Below, piece after piece: positions 58,682-64,000 of a DNA stretch of 64,000 nucleotides. Made by a program: the position numbers and the translations under genes. How positions within the stretch are numbered: the first letter of the stretch is position 1; each line of letters opens with the position of its first letter. The notes below the pieces were generated by a model. That model ran no database searches, had not been told where the DNA came from, and saw nothing but the letters and a program-made list of their open reading frames with translations. Source of the stretch: Bog-532 sp963830385 (GTDB taxonomy: Bacteria > Actinomycetota > Actinomycetes > Streptosporangiales > Streptosporangiaceae); the NCBI GenBank assembly GCA_963830385.1, contig CAWHMD010000005.1, positions 310,001-374,000 on the forward strand. Direction: 5' to 3'.

Positions 58682-59293
58682 ATGCCGGCTGCCACCGCCG
58701 ACCCACCACTGGCCGGGCCGCTCGATGATCAGCTGACCGCCCGGCTGCTGCAGCAGCGCATCATCGTGCTCGGCACCGAGGTCGACGACCGGATCGCGAA
58801 CCGGCTGTGCGCGGAGTTGCTGCTGCTGTCGGCCGAGGACCCGCGCAGCGACATCAGCCTGTACATCAACTCCCCGGGTGGCTCGGTCAGCGCCGGGCTG
58901 GCCATCTACGACACCATGCGGCTGATCCCTAACGACGTGAGCACGCTGGCGATGGGGCTGGCGGCCAGCATGGGGCAGTTCCTGCTGTGCGCGGGCACGG
59001 CGGGCAAGCGGTTCAGCCTGCCGCACGCGCAGGTGCTCATGCACCAGGGGTCGGCCGGCTTCGGCGGCACCGCGGCCGACATCGAGATCTACGCCGGCCA
59101 GCTCGACCGGACCGGCCGCACCGTGATGAGCCTGGTCGCTCAGCACACCGGGCAGCCGCTCGAGCGGGTCGAGCAGGACAGCCTGCGGGACCGCTGGTTC
59201 GACGCCGAGGAGGCGCGCGCGTACGGGTTCATCGACCACGTGGTGGAAAGCGTCAGCGACGTCCGGCCCGCGATGGCCACGGCGGGGGTGTGA
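58682..59293 (+). CDS. clpP: ClpP protease subunit (first paralogue)
   Basis: 203 residues, ATG 58682 with AAAGGGG. Catalytic triad visible: Ser in GLAASMGQFLL (about 98), His in LPHAQVLMHQ (about 123) and Asp in DRWFDAEEARAYGFID. Also ISLYINSPGGSVSAGLAIYDTM. Six bases separate it from the second clpP. There is no clpX or tig next to it, so this is a secondary pair comparable to Streptomyces clpP3/clpP4 rather than the main clpP1-clpP2. Confidence 0.95.
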   Translation: MPAATADPPLAGPLDDQLTARLLQQRIIVLGTEVDDRIANRLCAELLLLSAEDPRSDISLYINSPGGSVSAGLAIYDTMRLIPNDVSTLAMGLAASMGQFLLCAGTAGKRFSLPHAQVLMHQGSAGFGGTAADIEIYAGQLDRTGRTVMSLVAQHTGQPLERVEQDSLRDRWFDAEEARAYGFIDHVVESVSDVRPAMATAGV

Positions 59294-59298
59294 GTCTT

Positions 59299-59916
59299 AT
59301 GAGCCAGTACACGATTCCGACGGTGGTGGAGAAGGCCGCCGGCGTCGAGCGGGCCTACGACATCTACTCGCGGCTGCTGTCCGAACGGATCATCTTCCTC
59401 GGCACCGAGATCGACGACGGCGTGGCCAACGTGGTCATGGCCCAGCTGCTGCACCTGGAGTTCGCCAGCCCGGACGTCGACATCAACCTGTACATCAACT
59501 CCCCGGGCGGCTCCTACAGCGCGATGACCGCGATCTACGACACCATGCAGTTCATCCGCCCGGACGTCGCCACCACCTGCATGGGCCAGGCCTCGTCGGC
59601 GGCGGCGGTGCTGCTGGCGGCGGGCACGCCGGGCAAGCGCACCGTGCTCAAGCACGCCAAGGTGCTGCTGCACCAGCCGTCGGCCGAGGCCCGCGGCGCC
59701 CTGCCCGACCTGGCCGTGCAGGCCAAGGAGGTGGCCCGGATCCGCGACGACATGGAGGAGATCCTGGCCAAGCACACCGGCCACCCGGTCACCAAGATCC
59801 GGGCCGACACCGACCGGGACCACACGTTCACCGCCCAGGAAGCGGTGGACTACGGGCTGGCCGACGCGGTGATCACGTCGCGCAAGCTGGACGTGCCGGA
59901 GCTGCTGAGCGCGTAG
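59299..59916 (+). CDS. clpP: ClpP protease subunit (second paralogue)
   Basis: 205 residues: ERIIFLGTEIDDGVANVVMAQL, INLYINSPGGSYSAMTAIYDTM, the catalytic Ser in MGQASSAAAVLL, His in LKHAKVLLHQP and Asp in DTDRDHTFTAQEAVDYGLAD. It differs enough from the first subunit to suggest the two form a mixed tetradecamer, as in other actinomycetes with paired ClpP proteins. Convergent with the regulator gene. Confidence 0.95.
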   Translation: MSQYTIPTVVEKAAGVERAYDIYSRLLSERIIFLGTEIDDGVANVVMAQLLHLEFASPDVDINLYINSPGGSYSAMTAIYDTMQFIRPDVATTCMGQASSAAAVLLAAGTPGKRTVLKHAKVLLHQPSAEARGALPDLAVQAKEVARIRDDMEEILAKHTGHPVTKIRADTDRDHTFTAQEAVDYGLADAVITSRKLDVPELLSA

Positions 59917-59969
59917 GCGTTTGGCGGGCCGGGGCCAGGGGCCGAGGCCCGGCTTGCGGGGGCGCCGGG

Positions 59970-60464
59970 TCAGGCGGCCAGGAGGGCGTTGAGGTCGCGC
60001 GGGGGCCGGGTGCCGGGGGCGGCGGGACGCAGCACGGCGGGGGCCGGGCGGCGCACCGCGTCGAGCGGGATCACCACCGGGACCTCGGCGCCCTCGCGGA
60101 CCTCGGCGTCTTCGCCGATCTCGAGGCCCTCGCGCCGGGCGCGCTCGCGGGCGATCCGGTCGGCGAGGAGGCGGCGGGCCCTCATCGCGGCCAGCTCGCG
60201 GCCGATCTCGGCCAGCAGGTCCGACAGCTCGACGTGCAGCGCGCCGCAGACCGCTGCCAGTACCTCGGAGGAGGCTTCCTTGCGGCCGCGTTCCAGCTCG
60301 GAGAGATAAGGCATCGAGACCCGGGCCGCCCGGGCCACGTCGGCCAGCGTGCGGCGCTGCTCATGCCGGGCCCGGCGCAGGGTGGCGCCGAGAAGGTGGC
60401 GCAGGAGGGGCTCGGGGCGCGCAGGCTGGCGGCCGGCGGGGCCGATCGTGGGCAGGTTCGCCAT
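59970..60464 (-). CDS. popR: PopR/ClgR-like XRE transcriptional regulator with Ala-Ala C-terminus
   Basis: 164 residues from ATG 60464 with GGAGGGAC. HTH at about 27-85: RRTLADVARAARVSMPYLSELERGRKEASSEVLAAVCGAL, given here in parts as ADVARAARVSMPYLSEL and ERGRKEASSE, which is the ClgR/PopR signature. The protein ends DLNALLAA; in Streptomyces PopR two terminal alanines are required for ClpP-dependent turnover. Convergent with the clpP pair; a PopR-type site precedes clpP and a ClgR-like palindrome precedes this gene. Confidence 0.85.
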   Translation of the reverse strand: MANLPTIGPAGRQPARPEPLLRHLLGATLRRARHEQRRTLADVARAARVSMPYLSELERGRKEASSEVLAAVCGALHVELSDLLAEIGRELAAMRARRLLADRIARERARREGLEIGEDAEVREGAEVPVVIPLDAVRRPAPAVLRPAAPGTRPPRDLNALLAA

Positions 60465-60533
60465 CTGTCCCTCCGGCGGCTGGCGCGTTGATGCTGGTGA
60501 GGCCACGGTAGCCGGGGAGCGCGGGGCGGCAGA

Positions 60534-60560
60534 AGCGCTTTCGCGACCGGCGAAAGCGCT
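60534..60560. promoter_or_regulatory. ClgR-like operator
   Basis: AGCGCTTTCGC-GACCG-GCGAAAGCGCT, a perfect 11+11 palindrome with 5-base spacer. The core CGC-N5-GCG flanked by TTT/AAA fits the ClgR consensus (GTTCGC-N5-GCGAAC type). It lies 70 bases upstream of the popR start, where it could mediate auto- or cross-regulation. Confidence 0.75.
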
Positions 60561-60679
60561 CCCGGATTGCCATCGGCTAGTCGACTACGACGCGATGCCG
60601 GGCGTGCAGGTCATCAGGATCTGACAGCACAAGGACACCGCGGGCGGCAAGGCCAGGGTCAAGATCGGGCAAAGGGGCG

Positions 60680-60720
60680 GTCAACTGGCGGTTGACATGC
60701 ATAGGGGGCCTATATACATT
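60680..60720 (+). promoter_or_regulatory. Promoter and operator of the USP-MarR-USP operon
   Basis: -35 TTGACA (60692-60697), 17-base spacer, -10 TACATT (60715-60720). A perfect inverted repeat GTCAAC-TGGCG-GTTGAC (60680-60696) overlaps the -35 box, as for a repressor site; the MarR protein of the operon is a candidate. Confidence 0.6.
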
Positions 60721-60736
60721 GGAGGGGTGAACCGGT

Positions 60737-60757
60737 GATGTTCTGTGGTGGAACATC
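60737..60757 (+). promoter_or_regulatory. Inverted repeat in the USP 5' leader
   Basis: GATGTTC-TGTGGTG-GAACATC, perfect 7+7 repeat about 80 bases before the start codon; either a second operator or an RNA hairpin in the leader. Confidence 0.5.
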
Positions 60758-60837
60758 GCGGGAAGGAGCCGGGCCCCGCGCCCGTCGCCGGGCCGGGCCG
60801 CCCCTTACCTGCCGGATCTGGTTTCAAGGAGGAAACC

Positions 60838-61296
60838 ATGTCGGCTTCACAGCAGATCGTGGTCGGAGTTGACGGCTCGCCGTCCTCCATTCAGGCCCTG
60901 GAGTGGGCCATCGGCCAAGCCGCCCTCATCAAGACAACCCTGACGGGCGCCTCGATCGAGGCCGTCATCGCCTGGCACACCCCTTATACGTACGGGGCGC
61001 CGCTACCGGATGGCGAGGATTACCCCGGGCTGGCCGCCGAGACCCTGGACAAGGCCATCGCCACCGCCCGCAACGCGCTGACCGGACCCGGCGAGGCCGA
61101 GGTCGAGATCGCCAGCTACGTGGGCGAGGGCCCGGCCGCGCAGGTCCTGCTCGACCGCGCCCGTCATGCCCGGCTGCTGGTCGTCGGGACCCGTGGCCAC
61201 GGCGGGTTCAGCGAGGCCCTGCTCGGCTCGGTCAGCCAGCACCTCGTGCACCACGCGCACTGCCCGGTGGTCGTGATCCGGGACGGGGCGGCCTGA
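60838..61296 (+). CDS. Universal stress protein
   Basis: 152 residues, ATG 60838 with AAGGAGG. Canonical single USP domain: IVVGVDGSPSSIQALEWA at the N-terminus and the ATP-binding VVGTRGHGGFSEALLGSVS (Gly-x2-Gly-x9-Gly-Ser) near the C-terminus, followed by HCPVVVIR. Likely an ATP-binding stress protein. First gene of a three-gene operon; two bases to the next start. Confidence 0.93.
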   Translation: MSASQQIVVGVDGSPSSIQALEWAIGQAALIKTTLTGASIEAVIAWHTPYTYGAPLPDGEDYPGLAAETLDKAIATARNALTGPGEAEVEIASYVGEGPAAQVLLDRARHARLLVVGTRGHGGFSEALLGSVSQHLVHHAHCPVVVIRDGAA

Positions 61297-61298
61297 CC

Positions 61299-61781
61299 AT
61301 GAACACACCCGCGCCCGCTCAGCTCGACGGCCGCGCCGGCGCGATCCGGCTGGCCGAGGAGCTGGGTGCCGCGCTGGTGGAGCTGTCGATGCTGCTGCGC
61401 CGGGCCATCCTGCCGCCGCAGATCAGCCTGACGCAGGCCTGGACGCTGCTGATCCTGCACGACTCGGGACCGCAGCGGGTCACCAGCCTGGCCGACGCCG
61501 CGTCGGTCACCCAGCCGACGATGTCGGGGTGCATCATCGGCATGGAACGGCTCGGCTGGGTACGACGTGACACCGGGGCGACCGACCGGCGGGTGGTCAC
61601 GGTCTGCCTGACCGAGGAGGGCGAGAAGGTCATGCGCGAGCTGGAAGCAGCCCGGACCCGGACGCTGCTCGCCGACCTCGATTACCTGCCTGCCCACGAC
61701 CGGGCCGCGCTGGCCGCGGCCCTGCCCGCGCTGCGCAGGATCATCGCGCACGAAGAGCAAGAAGAGGCGGTGACATCGTGA
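61299..61781 (+). CDS. MarR-family transcriptional regulator
   Basis: 160 residues. Winged helix at about 55-115: VTSLADAASVTQPTMSGCIIGMERLGWVRRDTGATDRRVVTVCLTEEG, seen as TSLADAASVTQPTMSGCII and GWVRRDTGATDRRVV (wing with Asp-x-Arg-Arg). Helices at both ends form the dimer interface. Lies between two stress-protein genes and probably represses the operon through the GTCAAC/GTTGAC site; that link is inference. Stop overlaps the next start. Confidence 0.9.
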   Translation: MNTPAPAQLDGRAGAIRLAEELGAALVELSMLLRRAILPPQISLTQAWTLLILHDSGPQRVTSLADAASVTQPTMSGCIIGMERLGWVRRDTGATDRRVVTVCLTEEGEKVMRELEAARTRTLLADLDYLPAHDRAALAAALPALRRIIAHEEQEEAVTS

Positions 61782-62335
61782 CCAGCATTCCCCAGTGGCG
61801 GCCGGACGATGAGTCATCATGGCAGCCCAGCCGCGATCCCGGCCGGGATTTCGCGCCGCTGCGGCAGCCGACGCCGAGCGGCGAGGCCGAGCTCGGCACC
61901 GACGGGCCCGGGGCCATCGTGGTCGGCGTGGACGGCTCGCCGACCTCGCTGCGGGCCCTGGCCTACGCGGCCGGGCTGGCCCGGCGGCAGCACGCCCGGC
62001 TGATCGCGGTCTACGTACGCAAGCCGCTGCGCACCCCGGTGGCGCTGTCCAGCTGGGTCGACGCCGGCATCGTGGCGGCCGAGGCCGAGGCCCAGAAGGA
62101 CATGGAAGACGAGGTGTGGACCCAGATCGCGTCCGACGTCGCGGCCTGGGGCTGCGGGGCGCGGGTGATGATCAGGAACGGCAGTGCGCTGGCCGAGCTG
62201 CGCAAGGTGGCCATCCAGTCCGGGGCCGACAGCATCATCGTCGGGGCGTCCACCGGCCTGTGGCACCGGCTGTTCGGCTCGCTGGGCCACCGGCTGCTGC
62301 GCTGCAAGCCCTGCCCGGTCACGATCGTGCCCTGA
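61778..62335 (+). CDS. Universal stress protein
   Basis: 185 residues from GTG 61778 overlapping the MarR stop. An N-terminal extension of ~45 residues (TSIPQWRPDDESSWQPSRDP...) precedes the USP domain: AIVVGVDGSPTSLRALAYAAG, a middle helix rich in Glu/Ala, and a C-terminal IIVGASTGLWHRLFGSLG in place of the canonical Gly-x2-Gly-x9-Gly motif, so ATP binding is uncertain. Forms the last gene of the stress operon. Confidence 0.9.
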   Translation: MTSIPQWRPDDESSWQPSRDPGRDFAPLRQPTPSGEAELGTDGPGAIVVGVDGSPTSLRALAYAAGLARRQHARLIAVYVRKPLRTPVALSSWVDAGIVAAEAEAQKDMEDEVWTQIASDVAAWGCGARVMIRNGSALAELRKVAIQSGADSIIVGASTGLWHRLFGSLGHRLLRCKPCPVTIVP

Positions 62336-62438
62336 CGTCATCGGCCGGCCGCGGACCTGCCATCCGGCCGGCCGATGATTTCACGGCGCGCGGCCCGTCT
62401 GCCCGTTCAGCTGACCATTACTGAACGAGGAGGACGCG

Positions 62439-63059
62439 ATGAGGCTCACCATCCAGACGTTCCTGACCCTGGACGGCGTGATGCAGGCGCCAGGCGGAAC
62501 GGACGAGGACACCGACGGCGGCTTCACCCACGGCGGCTGGTCGTTCCCGTACGGCGACGAGGACTTCGGCGCGGCCGTGACCAGCTACATGGACCAGGCC
62601 GGCGGCTTCCTGCTCGGCCGCAAGACCTACCAGATCTTCTCCGGCTTCTGGCCGAAGGTCACCGACCCGGCCGACCCGGTCGCCAGCAAGCTCAACGCGC
62701 TGCCCAAGTACGTCGCGTCGAGCACGCTCAGCTCGGTCGACTGGCACAACTCGACGCTGCTGGGCGGGGACGTGGTATCCGAGGTGACCAAGCTGAAGGA
62801 GCGCCCGGGCGGCGACCTGCAGGTGCACGGCAGCGGCCTGCTGGCCCAGGCCCTGATCGACGCCGACCTGATCGACGAGTACCACCTGTTCTACTTCCCG
62901 GTGCACCTGGGCACGGGCAAGAAGCTGTTCCGGGACGGCGCCCCGCCCCGCGCCCTGAAGCTGGTCGACTCCAAGACCAGCAGCACCGGGGTCCTCATCA
63001 CCCGCTTCCAGCCGGACGGGCCGGCCCGTTACGGCTCGTACGCGGAGGAGGCTTCCTGA
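62439..63059 (+). CDS. Dihydrofolate reductase-like (RibD C-terminal) protein
   Basis: 206 residues. N-terminal MRLTIQTFLTLDGVMQAPGG, GGFLLGRKTYQIFSGFWPKV (nucleotide-binding Gly-Arg-Lys-Thr), DLQVHGSGLLAQALIDADLIDEYHLF and PVHLGTGKKLF. This is the 'dihydrofolate reductase family/YyaP' group related to the RibD reductase domain; its substrate is unknown and it is not a substitute for RibD without the deaminase. ATG with GAGGAGGACGC. Its end overlaps the MFS gene by 31 bases. Confidence 0.9.
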   Translation: MRLTIQTFLTLDGVMQAPGGTDEDTDGGFTHGGWSFPYGDEDFGAAVTSYMDQAGGFLLGRKTYQIFSGFWPKVTDPADPVASKLNALPKYVASSTLSSVDWHNSTLLGGDVVSEVTKLKERPGGDLQVHGSGLLAQALIDADLIDEYHLFYFPVHLGTGKKLFRDGAPPRALKLVDSKTSSTGVLITRFQPDGPARYGSYAEEAS

Positions 63060-64000
63060 GCGGTGGCGGCCGCGGCCGCGGGTGCGCCGCGGGTGGCCCG
63101 CATCAGCCAGAGGCTGAGCGCCGTGCACGCCGCGGCCACCACGCACAAGATCAGCGGCACCGCCCGCACCCCGGCCACCTCGATCGCCCGGCCCAGCAGC
63201 GGCGGGAACACGATGCCGCCGAGCATCGAGGTGGCCATCACGTAGGCGCTGGCGGCGGCGACCCGGGGGGCGGACCGGATCAGCCAGGGCAGCCCGGTGG
63301 CCCAGATCGGCGCGCACATGAACCCGAGGCCGCCGTAGGCCCACGGCGACGCGGCCGGGACCGTCGCCAGCAGCAGGAACCCCGCCATGCCGGCACAGCA
63401 GCCGGTGACGAACGCGGGTGCGGGCCAGCGGAGGCTGAGCGGGACCGCGATGAACCGCCCGGCCGTCAGCGCCAGCCAGAACGCCGAGGTGGCGGTGGCC
63501 GCGACCGTGGCCGGGTAGCCGATCGCCTCCAGGTGGGTTGGCTCCCAGCCCCCGACCCCGGACTCGATGGCGACGTAGAGCACGTAGATGGCGACGAACG
63601 CCGCCACGATCAGCCCGGTCCGCCGCCGGCTGGGCGGGGACGGTGAGCCGGGCGACCCTTTTATATCTGGAAAATGTTCCTCCGGGGCGGGGTCCCCAGC
63701 GCGGTCCGGGTGCACTCCGGCCAGGGTGGGGATCAGGAGCACGGCGGCGGCCGCCACTCCCCCGAACAGCCATGGGTAGTGGGCCGCGCCGACCGCGCCG
63801 ATCAGGGCCGGGCCGATGACCGCGCCCACCCCGAAGAACGCGTTGAGCAGGTTCAGCATGGCGGCGCTGCGGTGGCCGAACCCGATCGCGAACAGGTGGT
63901 TGAGGCCGTAGTCGATGCCACCCGAGCCGAACCCGATGACCAGCGCCGCGGTCAGCGCCACCGTCCAGGACGGGCCGGGCAGGGCCGGGGCCAGCGCGAA
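63029..64000 (-). CDS. MFS transporter, C-terminal part (5' end outside window)
   Basis: The frame is open to the window edge, so the N-terminal ~80 residues are missing. 324 visible residues with about nine membrane segments (VALTAALVIGFGSGGIDYGL, LNAFFGVGAVIGPALIGAVG, TGLIVAAFVAIYVLYVAIESGVGGW, AFWLALTAGRFIAVPLSLRW and others) and a central hydrophilic loop at about residues 110-135. The FGSGGIDYGLN and ESGVGGWEP motifs resemble the sugar/FucP-like MFS group. Substrate unknown. Confidence 0.85.
   Translation of the reverse strand, partial: FALAPALPGPSWTVALTAALVIGFGSGGIDYGLNHLFAIGFGHRSAAMLNLLNAFFGVGAVIGPALIGAVGAAHYPWLFGGVAAAAVLLIPTLAGVHPDRAGDPAPEEHFPDIKGSPGSPSPPSRRRTGLIVAAFVAIYVLYVAIESGVGGWEPTHLEAIGYPATVAATATSAFWLALTAGRFIAVPLSLRWPAPAFVTGCCAGMAGFLLLATVPAASPWAYGGLGFMCAPIWATGLPWLIRSAPRVAAASAYVMATSMLGGIVFPPLLGRAIEVAGVRAVPLILCVVAAACTALSLWLMRATRGAPAAAAATAQEASSAYEP

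Larger units (their letters stand above)
60465..60837. other. Divergent regulatory spacer popR / universal stress operon
   Basis: 373 bases carrying at least four palindromes: a ClgR-like site (60534-60560), GTCAAC/GTTGAC (60680-60696) overlapping the stress promoter, and GATGTTC/GAACATC (60737-60757) in the 5' leader. The AAGGAGG ribosome site is at 60826-60832. No gene supported within it. Confidence 0.65.

Noticed and set aside
62439..63059. Missing ribD located at the DHFR-like gene
   Set aside because: It has only a reductase-like domain of the YyaP/DHFR group and lacks the zinc deaminase domain (HAE/PCxxxGRTPPC motifs) needed for RibD.
1..64000. tRNA, rRNA, CRISPR, insertion sequences, integrase or phage genes
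   Set aside because: No T-loop GGTTCRA-type contexts in cloverleaf arrangement, no spaced direct-repeat arrays, and no transposase or integrase motifs were seen in any frame.

Overview
The window reads as about 64 kb of chromosome from a very high-GC, multi-family actinomycete (Streptosporangiales/Streptomycetales-like; the genus cannot be fixed from the sequence alone). The signs are GC-rich third codon positions, frequent GTG/TTG starts and ATGA/GTGA overlaps, a PspA-PspAA-HtpX-PspAB envelope-stress locus, adoK beside erpA, a PriA without helicase motifs, DUF3043, DUF2786, an Rv2175c-type DNA-binding protein, an Rv1733c-type membrane protein and a clpP pair with a PopR-like activator. I see no rRNA, tRNA, CRISPR array, transposase, prophage or replication origin.

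Layout. 1-4.3 kb: end of a LysE-type exporter, then the minus-strand operon ribE-ribBA-ribH-hisG behind an FMN riboswitch. 4.3-15.2 kb: mixed metabolic genes (sthA transhydrogenase, FAD monooxygenase, HAD phosphatase, fatty-acid desaturase, epimerase, GNAT, a divergent SDR/MmyB-type regulator pair, a large secreted alkaline-phosphatase-superfamily protein) lying between the rib operon and rpe. 15.3-23.3 kb: conserved translation/replication core rpe, DUF2786, rsmB, fmt, def, a HEAT-like protein, priA. 23.3-30.7 kb: membrane protein, Rv2175c-like regulator, CtaG-type cytochrome oxidase assembly protein, secreted S53 protease, TetR/VOC pair, adoK, erpA. 30.8-34.5 kb: Psp envelope-stress locus and DUF3043. 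34.5-43.8 kb: aldo-keto reductase, small conserved protein, anti-sigma-type ATPase, then the xylose genes xylB-xylA with a frameshifted LacI regulator, a proline-only peptide, a polyol dehydrogenase and a D-2-hydroxyacid dehydrogenase.

43.8-50.4 kb is a stress and regulatory region: DJ-1/PfpI protein, TetR plus lipid kinase with two operators, SHOCT-like peptide, STAS protein, Rv1733c-like protein, universal stress protein (USP), VOC/AraC pair. 50.4-58.5 kb carries accessory genes: an Asn-rich secreted protein, an orphan MSMEG_0568-type radical SAM enzyme, a 1304-residue XRE-STAND-WD40 membrane protein and a methyltransferase. 58.6-62.3 kb holds two ClpP paralogues, a PopR/ClgR-like regulator ending in Ala-Ala with recognisable operators at both promoters, and a USP-MarR-USP operon. 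The window ends in a DHFR-like reductase and a truncated MFS transporter.

The most notable observations are the self-contained Clp circuit (PopR palindrome before clpP, ClgR-like palindrome before popR, Ala-Ala C-terminus on the regulator); an approximately 100-bp element found twice, each copy starting just after a stop codon; a nearly perfect long hairpin after the lipid kinase gene; the frameshifted xylose repressor that still has an intact operator; and the 14-blade STAND-WD40 protein with recently duplicated blades.
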